From the NCBI GenBank assembly GCA_964586425.1, contig CAZPHI010000057.1, positions 1-13,552 on the forward strand: 13,552 bases of DNA, given 5' to 3'. Below, piece after piece: positions 7,325 through 13,552 of this stretch. Position numbers and translations under genes: made by a program. Positions within the stretch are counted from its first letter, which is position 1. Every line of letters begins with the position of its first letter. The notes under the pieces are model-generated. The model saw only the letters and a list, made by a program, of their open reading frames with translations, was not told the DNA's origin and ran no database searches. This stretch comes from CAZPHI01 sp964586425. GTDB lineage: Bacteria > Bacillota > Clostridia > Lachnospirales > Lachnospiraceae.

Positions 7325-7404
7325 AAAACTTTGCAAAAAAAAGAAAAAAATATGTAAAAAGTGCAAAAAAACTTTAAGAAAATGTTAAGAAAATGATGTA
7401 AAAA
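7325..7404. other. helically phased A-tracts, predicted curved DNA
   Basis: Eight A-tracts of 4-8 bases lie at 7325-7328, 7335-7342, 7344-7350, 7356-7360, 7365-7371, 7379-7382, 7390-7393 and 7400-7404. Their centres average 10.8 bp apart, close to one helical turn. This pattern is known to bend DNA. The region also contains the tandem 11-bp repeat TTAAGAAAATG (7374-7384 and 7385-7395). It lies 100-180 bp upstream of the putative -10 of the pectate lyase gene, so it may act as an upstream bend or a nucleoid-protein site. Confidence 0.45.
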
Positions 7405-7425
7405 TTACTGTAATAGTTATAGAAA

Positions 7426-7442
7426 TGTAACAATTCTGTAAC
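7426..7442. repeat. short direct repeat TGTAAC, 11 bp apart
   Basis: TGTAAC occurs at 7426-7431 and again at 7437-7442, so both copies would face the same side of the helix. It is short and AT-rich, so chance is possible. It is listed because it lies among other phased repeats in the same promoter region. Confidence 0.25.
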
Positions 7443-7462
7443 AAAATAACTGAAAAATAGAT

Positions 7463-7495
7463 ATAAGTAGTACCTTAGTACTACATAAGTAGTAC
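7463..7495. promoter_or_regulatory. putative operator: direct repeats 22 bp apart with an inverted copy between
   Basis: ATAAGTAGTAC occurs at 7463-7473 and again at 7485-7495, exactly 22 bp apart (about two helical turns). Between them, GTACTAC (7478-7484) is the inverse of the GTAGTAC core. Two overlapping 18-bp palindromes therefore exist: GTAGTAC-CTTA-GTACTAC (7467-7484) and GTACTAC-ATAA-GTAGTAC (7478-7495). The block ends eight bases before TATACT and takes the place of a -35 box. This suggests a dimeric or tandem-binding activator or repressor controlling the pectate lyase gene. The regulator cannot be identified from the site. Confidence 0.5.
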
Positions 7496-7503
7496 TTTAA
7501 TCC

Positions 7504-7509
7504 TATACT
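7504..7509 (+). promoter_or_regulatory. putative -10 element of the pectate lyase gene
   Basis: TATACT matches the sigma-A -10 consensus at five of six bases, but no acceptable -35 box lies 16-18 bp upstream; the repeated operator occupies that place. This fits an activator-dependent promoter with initiation near 7516 and a leader of about 87 nt. It overlaps a small inverted repeat TACTAA/TTAGTA (7506-7520). Confidence 0.35.
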
Positions 7510-7556
7510 AATTTTTAGTAAAAATTGATAATATTATCCCGTAGCCAATTAATAGT

Positions 7557-7573
7557 TTGTACATATTGTACAA
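7557..7573. repeat. 17-bp palindrome in the pectate lyase leader
   Basis: TTGTACA (7557-7563) and TGTACAA (7567-7573) form a perfect inverted repeat around TAT. It lies 30 bp upstream of the start codon and 10 bp before the AGGGAGG ribosome binding site (7584-7590). The symmetry is typical of a dimeric DNA-binding repressor site. As RNA it would make only a 7-bp, AT-rich hairpin with a 3-nt loop. Confidence 0.45.
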
Positions 7574-7602
7574 CAAATTGTTTAGGGAGGTTGTAAGTTC
7601 TT

Positions 7603-10600
7603 ATGAACAAAAAGAGAGTAAGAAAAGTTCTAGCAAAAATGCTAGCAGCAATCATGGTGGTATCTTTAGCAATACCAACATACATTGCCTCAGCAGCTAA
7701 CACATCAGTAGCTGTTACCGAAAGTTCTGGATGGCTTGAGTCAGCATATGTTGAATGGTCACCAGTAGCTAATGCAGTTGGATATAATGTATATTATAAA
7801 CCAGCTAATGCATCAGATTCAAGTTATGTTCAGCTTGATACAATGTTAATTAGAAAATATTCTAATTACTGGAGAGCTGACGCAGTTGGCCTTAAAGCCG
7901 GCAACTATGTAATGAGAGTTATTCCTATTATCAGTGGTAAAGAAGATGCTACTAAAGGAATGACAACAACAACTCTTAATGTTAAAGCATATGACAGAAC
8001 AGGCTTCGCTTGGTCAAATAACACAAGTGTTGGTACAGCATCAGGTGCTTATAATGATGATGGTACACTTAAGAGTAACGCAATTGTTCTTTATGTAACA
8101 GAAAACACAAAGAATACAGTATCTGCTGATATCAAAACAAGCGGCAGTTCAACAACAACACTTACAGGAATTCAGTCAATTCTCGATGGTTTAAAGAAAG
8201 GCTACGAAACTAGACCAGTTGACGTTCGTGTAATTGGTAAAGTTACAACTCCAAGTCGTTCAATGGCTGGAGATATTATGGTAGATTGCAACTCAAAATA
8301 CAAAGCTGGTGTAACAATCGAAGGTATCGGTGAAGACGCAGCAGCATTTGGTTGGGGCGTTAGAATAAAGAATGCTTCTAATGTAGAAGTAAGAAACATC
8401 GGATTTTTAAATTGTAACAGTAACGAAGGTGATAATGTAGGTCTTCAGCAGGGTAATGATCATGTCTGGGTACATAACTGTGATATGTTCTATGGCGATG
8501 CTGGTAGTGATGCAGATCAGGTAAAGGGTGATGGAGCTCTTGATTGTAAGAAATCAACATATATTACATTCTCTTACAATCACTTCTTCGATAATGGTAA
8601 ATGTAATCTTCTTGGTTTAAGCGAAGGCACAACATCAGGACTTTACATCACATATCATCATAACTGGTATGATCATTCAGATTCAAGACATCCTCGTGTA
8701 AGATATTATTCAGCACATGTATATAACAATTACTATGATGGTAATGCAAAATACGGTGTTGGTTCTACATTAGGATCATCAGTATTCGTAGAGAATAACT
8801 ACTTCAGAAATTGTAAATACCCAATGCTTACATCTATGCAGGGTTCTGATGTATTCAATATGACTACAAATAAGAATGATTATGCTAATATGGCTACATT
8901 CTCAAAAGAGAATGGTGGTACAATCAAATCATATGGTAATGTAATCCTTGGAGCAGCTAGATATGTTCCTTATGGTTCAACAACAACAGATGGTTCAAAT
9001 TCAAAAGTAGATTTTGACTGCTATGAAGTATCTAGCGCAAGCCAGACAGTTCCTTCATCAGTTAAGAGTGCTTATGGTTCAAACTCATATAACAACTTTG
9101 ATACATCATCAGTAATGTATTCATACAAAGCTGATTCTGCAGAAGCTGCTAAAGCTAATGTAGAAAAATACGCTGGACGTGTTAACGGTGGAGATTTCAA
9201 ATGGACATTCAACAATGATGTTGATGATACAAGCTATGCTGTTAATACAGCACTTAAATCAGCAGTTGTTAATTACAAGAGTTCAGTAGTTTCAATTGGT
9301 GGTAATTCAATTAAAGGAACAGGCACAGGTTCAACACCTGTAGAAGATCCAACACAGGGTACAACAGTAGCACCAACACAGCCTACAACACAGCCTACAA
9401 CACAGGCACCAACAATAAAACCAACAGTAGGTCCAACAGAGTCAACAACTCAGGCAGCTACAACAGCTCCAACAGATGAAACTGACAAGTCTGGAGTAGG
9501 TACAGTAACAAACTTAAGCAAGTTAACAGATGCTAATTTCAAGAATGCAGTATATGTAAGTCCTACAGGTAAAGCTTCTAATGCAGGTACAAAATCATCA
9601 CCTAAGGATCTTGAATCAGCAATAGACTCAGCTTCAACAAGCTCAGCAATTATCCTTCTCGGAGGAACATATTCATACAATACACAGGTTACAATCAAAG
9701 CTGGTAACAACGGCACTGCTTCAGCTTACAAAGTACTTAGAGCTGCAGATAATGCAAAAGTTGTATTAGATTTCTCTTCACAGCCTTATGGTGATACAGC
9801 ATCTAATGCAAGAGGTCTTCAGATTGAGGGCAATTACTGGTATGTTAACGGTATCACAGTTAAAGGTGCTGCAGATAATGGTATCTTCGTATGTGGTAGC
9901 AATAATATAATTGAAAGATGTATTTTACAGGGCAACAGAGATACAGGTCTTCAGATTGCTAGAAGAAATTCTTCACTTTCAAGTATGAGTGACTGGCCAG
10001 CTAATAACTATGTTATCAACTGTACATCATTCGATAGCTGTGATCCAGCAACAGGCGAGAACGCTGATGGATTTGCTGCTAAGTTAACATGTGCTAATGG
10101 TAATACATTCGATGGATGTATTTCATATTCAAACTGTGATGATGGTTGGGATCTTTATGCTAAAGTAGCAACAGGTTCAATCGGAGTCGTAACAATCAAG
10201 AATTGTGTAGCATTTAATAACGGAACATTAACTAATGGTGATTCAACAGCTAATGGAGATATGAACGGATTCAAACTTGGCGGCAGCAATGGCGCAGTTC
10301 CAACTCCTCATGTTGTAGATAACTGTTTAGCATTCAACAATGGAAAACATGGTTTCACAGATAATGGTAATGGTGGAGCTCTTAAGATTTCTAACTGTAC
10401 ATCATTCAACAACTCAAAGTCAAATTATGCATTTGATAGAACAAAGAATGGTGTATATACAAACCTTGTTTCATTCAAGAACAATTCAAGCTCAACAGCT
10501 GATAAGTTCGTAGGAAAGATTCAGAATTCAGTTTACTTTACTAATGGTAAATATTACTACACAGGTTCAGTTGCAACAGCAATTGGTAAATCTGATAAGA

Positions 10601-11652
10601 TTGGTTCAACAATTACAGTATCTAATTCAGCATTCAAGAATGTAACTGCTCCTTCAGGAACATCTACAACAATTGATGCAACATATAGAAATGCAGATGG
10701 CACAATTAATCTTAAAGGATTCATGCAGTCAGTAGATGGTTCTGGATGCAAGTTTGGAACTAATGCTTCATCAACAATGACAGTTAAGGTTAACACAACA
10801 TCAACACCTGAACAGCCAACAACAGAGACTCCAACAAAACCAACAGAGGGTACAACGGTTGCTCCAACAAAACCAACAGTAGTTCCTACAAAACCAACAG
10901 AAGGTACAACTGCAGAACCAACAAAACCAACAGTTGATCCTACACCTTCAACATCTGGAGCAGTTATGAACTTTACTGAGAATGGTAAGAGCAGTGATGT
11001 ATTCGCAGTAACAGGTAACTTAAGTACATCTAAGGGTTCAGTAAGCTACGAAGGAATGAAACTTACAACATGCCTCAAGATGGAAAGCTCAACTAATGTA
11101 ACATTCGAGAATGCTAAAGCAACAACAGTAACACTTGTATTCAACTCAGCATTCAACGGATCAGTTAAACTTGATGGCGAAAGCTATAAAGTAACAGATG
11201 GTATCGTAACAATCGATATCGCAGCAGGATCACACAAACTTACAAAGGGTGATTCAGCTAACCTTTACTATATCGCACTTGGTAGCACAGGAAGTGCATC
11301 AGAAGATGATACAGTAAGCACAGCTTCACACAGCTTTACAGAAAGCGGAAAAGACAGCGATGTATTTGCAATCACAGGAAACTTAAGCACATCTAAGGGT
11401 TCAGTAACATTCGATGGCACAAAATACACAACATGTCTTAAGATGGAAAGCTCAACTAATATAACATTTACAGCTAATGCTAATGCAACATTAACACTTG
11501 TATTCAATTCATCATTCGATGGCAAAGTTAAAGTTGATGGAACATCTTACACAGCTTCAAATGGCGTAGTAACAGTTGATATTACAGCAGGATCACACAA
11601 GATTACAAAGGGTGTTTCAGCTAACCTTTACTTCATCGCTATTACAAAATAA
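7603..11652 (+). CDS. secreted bimodular pectate lyase (PL1-PL9) with two C-terminal modules
   Basis: This 1349-residue enzyme should cleave de-esterified pectin (polygalacturonate) by calcium-dependent beta-elimination outside the cell. A signal peptide (1-31, cleavage near IASA-AN) precedes a fibronectin III-like domain (about 35-125). The PL1 beta-helix (about 130-540) contains DGALD (310-314) and SRHPRVR, whose R362 and R365 fit the RxPxxR catalytic motif. A Thr/Pro linker (573-631) leads to the PL9 beta-helix (about 640-1060). There D822 (ENADGF), D846, D847 and D850 (DDGWD) reproduce the calcium-site spacing of PL9 Pel9A (from memory), and K891 in NGFKLGG is the likely catalytic Lys. 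A second linker (about 1064-1119) leads to two homologous modules (1120-1226, 1241-1349), possibly CBM77-like. No LPXTG, SLH or dockerin is seen, so it is probably released. Thr and Ser codons are strongly biased to ACA and TCA, suggesting high expression. Confidence 0.95.
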   Translation: MNKKRVRKVLAKMLAAIMVVSLAIPTYIASAANTSVAVTESSGWLESAYVEWSPVANAVGYNVYYKPANASDSSYVQLDTMLIRKYSNYWRADAVGLKAGNYVMRVIPIISGKEDATKGMTTTTLNVKAYDRTGFAWSNNTSVGTASGAYNDDGTLKSNAIVLYVTENTKNTVSADIKTSGSSTTTLTGIQSILDGLKKGYETRPVDVRVIGKVTTPSRSMAGDIMVDCNSKYKAGVTIEGIGEDAAAFGWGVRIKNASNVEVRNIGFLNCNSNEGDNVGLQQGNDHVWVHNCDMFYGDAGSDADQVKGDGALDCKKSTYITFSYNHFFDNGKCNLLGLSEGTTSGLYITYHHNWYDHSDSRHPRVRYYSAHVYNNYYDGNAKYGVGSTLGSSVFVENNYFRNCKYPMLTSMQGSDVFNMTTNKNDYANMATFSKENGGTIKSYGNVILGAARYVPYGSTTTDGSNSKVDFDCYEVSSASQTVPSSVKSAYGSNSYNNFDTSSVMYSYKADSAEAAKANVEKYAGRVNGGDFKWTFNNDVDDTSYAVNTALKSAVVNYKSSVVSIGGNSIKGTGTGSTPVEDPTQGTTVAPTQPTTQPTTQAPTIKPTVGPTESTTQAATTAPTDETDKSGVGTVTNLSKLTDANFKNAVYVSPTGKASNAGTKSSPKDLESAIDSASTSSAIILLGGTYSYNTQVTIKAGNNGTASAYKVLRAADNAKVVLDFSSQPYGDTASNARGLQIEGNYWYVNGITVKGAADNGIFVCGSNNIIERCILQGNRDTGLQIARRNSSLSSMSDWPANNYVINCTSFDSCDPATGENADGFAAKLTCANGNTFDGCISYSNCDDGWDLYAKVATGSIGVVTIKNCVAFNNGTLTNGDSTANGDMNGFKLGGSNGAVPTPHVVDNCLAFNNGKHGFTDNGNGGALKISNCTSFNNSKSNYAFDRTKNGVYTNLVSFKNNSSSTADKFVGKIQNSVYFTNGKYYYTGSVATAIGKSDKIGSTITVSNSAFKNVTAPSGTSTTIDATYRNADGTINLKGFMQSVDGSGCKFGTNASSTMTVKVNTTSTPEQPTTETPTKPTEGTTVAPTKPTVVPTKPTEGTTAEPTKPTVDPTPSTSGAVMNFTENGKSSDVFAVTGNLSTSKGSVSYEGMKLTTCLKMESSTNVTFENAKATTVTLVFNSAFNGSVKLDGESYKVTDGIVTIDIAAGSHKLTKGDSANLYYIALGSTGSASEDDTVSTASHSFTESGKDSDVFAITGNLSTSKGSVTFDGTKYTTCLKMESSTNITFTANANATLTLVFNSSFDGKVKVDGTSYTASNGVVTVDITAGSHKITKGVSANLYFIAITK
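10960..11649 (+). repeat. intragenic tandem duplication encoding two C-terminal modules
   Basis: The copies at about 10960-11280 and 11323-11649 encode modules of roughly 107 residues sharing SSDVFA/DSDVFA, GNLSTSKGSV, TTCLKMESSTN, TLVFNS, AGSHK and TKGxSANLYxIA. Stretches such as ACATCTAAGGGTTCAGTAA are identical at DNA level, pointing to a fairly recent duplication or ongoing homogenisation. Conserved lysines and an all-beta pattern suit a carbohydrate-binding module. CBM77, known from Ruminococcus flavefaciens PL1/PL9 enzymes, is the best guess but was not tested. Confidence 0.75.
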
Positions 11653-11727
11653 GTTAAGAACATTTTAATTGATTAGTTTTGATTAAAATATCTTATATAA
11701 ATACCTTAAAGAAAACCTTATAATACG

Positions 11728-11770
11728 AAAAGGGGCTGTCGCACTAAGTAATTAGTGCGCAGCTCCTTTT
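11728..11770 (+). terminator. strong hairpin terminator after the pectate lyase gene
   Basis: AAAAGGGGCTG (11728-11738) pairs with CAGCTCCTTTT (11760-11770), and CGCACTAA (11740-11747) pairs with TTAGTGCG (11752-11759). Only a bulged T and one G-T pair break the stem, and the loop is GTAA. Flanking A and T runs make it usable in both directions. The GGGGCTGTCGCAC arm resembles terminal sequences of some IS1182-family elements, so it may also mark the left end of the insertion. Confidence 0.75.
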
Positions 11771-11784
11771 ATGTGAAAAAAATT

Positions 11785-11814
11785 AACAGCCAGGCTTCGA
11801 AAAGTCTGGCTGTT
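11785..11814 (+). other. perfect hairpin just upstream of the transposase start
   Basis: AACAGCCAGGCTT (11785-11797) pairs with AAGTCTGGCTGTT (11802-11814), with one G-T pair and a CGAA loop. It ends 16 nt before the ATG and has no T run, so it is not a terminator. Several transposase genes use such a leader hairpin to block translation of read-through transcripts; that role is inferred here. Confidence 0.5.
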
Positions 11815-11830
11815 GGTGTAAAATTAATGT

Positions 11831-13450
11831 ATGACCAAACACATTAACTTACAAAAGAATTATAGTTTAAATCAAAGTGGATATCAATTAAAACTTCCGC
11901 TAAATATTGAAACAATTATTCCAGAAGACGATTCTGTGCGTTTACTAAGTCAGTTTGTGGAGGCTATGGATTTGACTGACCTGTATTCTACTTATGAAAG
12001 AATAAATTCAGTATCGCCAAGAACTCTTCTTAAGATTGTTCTTTACTCCTACATTAATGGAGATTATTCCTCACGTTCCATGGAGCTCAACTGTAGGAGA
12101 GACATCAATTTTATGTTCCTTCTGGAAGGTGCGCCTGCTCCGGATCATGCAACGTTCGCACGGTTTCGAAGTATTCATTTTGCACCTTGTTCTAAGCGAA
12201 TTCTTGCAGAGATGTCCAATACACTTTTTGACCTCGGTGAAATTTCGGGCGAGACCATTTTTATTGACGGTACAAAAATTGAAGCCAGCGCAAACAAATA
12301 CACTTTTGTCTGGAAGAAAGCAGTAACTAAGAATCAGGAAAAACTTCTCATAAACCTTGCTGATTTTGTCGCTGAGTGCGAACAACTTTATGACATAAAG
12401 ATTGTTTATGGCAGTACTATAAAAATGAAGCACGTAAAGAAACTTCGTAAAAAACTTTATACTCTGAAAGAAAGTGAAAATGTAGTTTTTGTCCATGGTA
12501 TAGGTAAAAGAAAAACGCCGCTCCAAAAGAGCATTGAAACCCTTGAGGGATATTTGTCCAAACTCAAAGAATACAATCAGAAAATTCATATCTGTGGAGA
12601 ACGGAACAGTTATTCCAAAACCGACCATGATGCTACGTTTATGAGAATGAAAGAAGATGCTATGGGAAATGGACAGTTAAAACCGGCATACAATCTTCAA
12701 CATGGAGTAGACTCTGAATATATCACATGGCTTACCATCGGACCTCAGCCTACTGATACAACAACCCTGATACCATTTTTAAAAGATGCAGAAAATCATC
12801 TTAAATTCAAGTACAAAAACATCACTGCTGATGCAGGGTATGAAAGTGAGGAAAACTATCTATTTCTTGAAAGTAATGGACAGATTTCTTATATAAAACC
12901 AGCCAACTATGAAATTTCAAAAACACGTAAATACAGGAACGACATAGGAAAAATCGAAAACATGGAGTATGATGAAGAAGCAGATATTTACACCTGCAGA
13001 AATGATAAAAAGCTGACAGTAGATCATATCAGACACTCCAAAAGCAAAACCGGGTATTTGAGCGAAAAGACGATTTATAAATGTGAGAACTGCGATGGGT
13101 GTCCTTACAAAAAGGAATGTATCAAAGGCAATAACTGTAAAACACCTTTGGAAGAAAGAACAAAAACACTTCAAGTAGCCAAAACATTTCTGAAATACAG
13201 GAAGGAGTATTTGGAACGGATTCTTTCAGAAGAAGGAATTCTTTTTCGAACAAACCGGAGCATTCAGGCAGAAGGTTCTTTTGGGGATTTGAAACAGGAC
13301 ATGCATTTTAGAAGATATTTAAGCAAAGGAACAACAAATGTCCTTGCAGAAAGTACATTGCTGGCAATGGCAAGAAATATAAACAAACTACATAATAAGA
13401 TTCAAAAAGGTAAGACAGGAACTCATTTATTTCCTCTGAAAAGTGCCTAA
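11831..13450 (+). CDS. IS1182-family DDE transposase
   Basis: This 539-residue protein cuts and rejoins the ends of its insertion sequence. The N-terminal region (about 20-130) has the DUF772-type helical block with SVSPRTLLKIVLYSYINGDYSSR and PDHATFARFR. The catalytic triad is intact: D146 in FIDGTKIEA, D334 in TADAGYES and E481 in EGSFGDLKQD. A cysteine cluster (CENCDGCPYKKEC and a further Cys, about 417-436) lies between the second and third catalytic residues, as is usual for this family. Length and order are normal, so the gene looks active rather than decayed. No convincing ribosome binding site precedes the ATG at 11831; a hairpin occupies 11785-11814. The next upstream ATG (11827) is out of frame and gives only six codons. 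Codon choice is less biased than in the neighbouring pectate lyase gene, consistent with an acquired element. Confidence 0.93.
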   Translation: MTKHINLQKNYSLNQSGYQLKLPLNIETIIPEDDSVRLLSQFVEAMDLTDLYSTYERINSVSPRTLLKIVLYSYINGDYSSRSMELNCRRDINFMFLLEGAPAPDHATFARFRSIHFAPCSKRILAEMSNTLFDLGEISGETIFIDGTKIEASANKYTFVWKKAVTKNQEKLLINLADFVAECEQLYDIKIVYGSTIKMKHVKKLRKKLYTLKESENVVFVHGIGKRKTPLQKSIETLEGYLSKLKEYNQKIHICGERNSYSKTDHDATFMRMKEDAMGNGQLKPAYNLQHGVDSEYITWLTIGPQPTDTTTLIPFLKDAENHLKFKYKNITADAGYESEENYLFLESNGQISYIKPANYEISKTRKYRNDIGKIENMEYDEEADIYTCRNDKKLTVDHIRHSKSKTGYLSEKTIYKCENCDGCPYKKECIKGNNCKTPLEERTKTLQVAKTFLKYRKEYLERILSEEGILFRTNRSIQAEGSFGDLKQDMHFRRYLSKGTTNVLAESTLLAMARNINKLHNKIQKGKTGTHLFPLKSA

Positions 13451-13552
13451 TTTTTAACTTTTTAAAATAGATTTTCAAAGCCAATAAAGATGGCTTGTGG
13501 TGTTAGTATATAATAGTGGACACAAAAAGTTGAACGGCTTATAATAATAATC
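13451..13552. other. right-edge segment after the transposase
   Basis: This stretch is AT-rich and has no gene. It holds a small hairpin AAGCCA/TGGCTT (13478-13483/13491-13496) without a T run, so it is a poor terminator. It also has an isolated TATAAT (13509-13514) without a matching -35. The tail beginning TAGTGGACACAAAAAG could belong to a neighbouring element or the host sequence. Nothing more can be assigned. Confidence 0.3.

Larger units (their letters stand above)
11728..13552. mobile_element. IS1182-family insertion sequence, ends not resolved
   Basis: A complete transposase gene lies downstream of a GGGGCTGTCGCAC-containing hairpin, a sequence type found at ends of IS1182-family elements. 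No matching inverted copy (GTGCGACAGCCCC) occurs between the transposase stop and the end of the window. Either the right end lies outside, or it has diverged, or the hairpin is only a host terminator. The given limits are therefore the widest reasonable ones, not measured boundaries; no target-site duplication could be identified. Confidence 0.5.

Noticed and set aside
7504..7553. TTGATA (7525-7530) with a -10 near 7548 as the pectate lyase promoter
   Set aside because: The sequence at the required spacing is a weaker -10 match than TATACT and would leave the operator array far from the core promoter; it cannot be fully excluded.
7515..7703. Minus-strand 62-codon frame across the pectate lyase start
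   Set aside because: It overlaps the signal-peptide coding region and the regulatory repeats, has no ribosome site and resembles no family.
9340..9480. CRISPR-like or microsatellite repeats
   Set aside because: The ACA/CCA-rich repetition encodes an in-frame Thr/Pro linker; there are no constant repeats with unique spacers.
10801..10950. Second repetitive tract as an independent DNA repeat
   Set aside because: It is the coding sequence of the second Thr/Pro/Lys linker of the same protein.
11550..11652. Surface anchor at the C-terminus of the pectate lyase
   Set aside because: The protein ends in the second beta-rich module; no LPXTG with hydrophobic tail, SLH domain or dockerin calcium loops are present.
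12071..12628. 185-codon minus-strand frame inside the transposase gene
   Set aside because: It lies wholly opposite a well-supported gene and its translation lacks domain features.
13478..13496. Terminator of the transposase gene
   Set aside because: The stem has only six pairs and no T run follows.

Overview
The window looks like a chromosomal segment of a low-GC, Gram-positive, pectin-degrading clostridium, most likely Lachnospiraceae (Lachnospira/Butyrivibrio type). This rests on AT-rich codon use, strong AGGAGG-type ribosome binding sites, a tRNA-sensing T-box, an archaeal-type aspartyl-tRNA synthetase with gatCAB, and a secreted PL1-PL9 pectate lyase. Genus is inferred; no search was run.

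Left part (1-2043): a possible 3' tail of a gene runs off the left edge. Then come a minus-strand VanZ/RDD membrane protein and, divergently, an AlkD-like DNA alkylation repair glycosylase. The two putative promoters overlap in the 150 bp between them.

Centre-left (2117-7290): a complete tRNA-dependent amidation operon. A promoter with a palindrome in its spacer leads into a T-box riboswitch, followed by an archaeal-type AspRS, gatC, gatA and gatB, and a terminator. The synthetase is easily mistaken for AsnRS, but its motifs (QSPQ, GMPPHGG, FPRD) are those of AspRS. It also carries a His/Pro pair in the anticodon-binding domain that marks non-discriminating enzymes. It should mischarge tRNA(Asn) with Asp, and GatCAB should then convert Asp-tRNA(Asn) to Asn-tRNA(Asn) (and probably Glu-tRNA(Gln) to Gln-tRNA(Gln)). 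The likely specifier region reads GAAC, so an Asn codon (AAC) and a Glu codon (GAA) overlap, as reported for the Clostridium acetobutylicum transamidation operon.

Centre-right (7291-11770): a 310-bp, very AT-rich regulatory region precedes a 1349-residue secreted pectate lyase. The region holds eight helically phased A-tracts, 11-bp repeats, two direct repeats 22 bp apart with an inverted copy between them, a -10-like TATACT, and a 17-bp palindrome in the presumed leader. The enzyme has a signal peptide, a small beta-rich domain, a PL1 catalytic domain, a Thr/Pro linker, a PL9 catalytic domain, a second Thr/Pro linker and two near-identical C-terminal modules, possibly CBM77-like pectin binders. 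A strong terminator follows.

Right part (11771-13552): an IS1182-family transposase with an intact DDE triad and a hairpin just upstream of its start. No right terminal inverted repeat is recognisable before the window ends.
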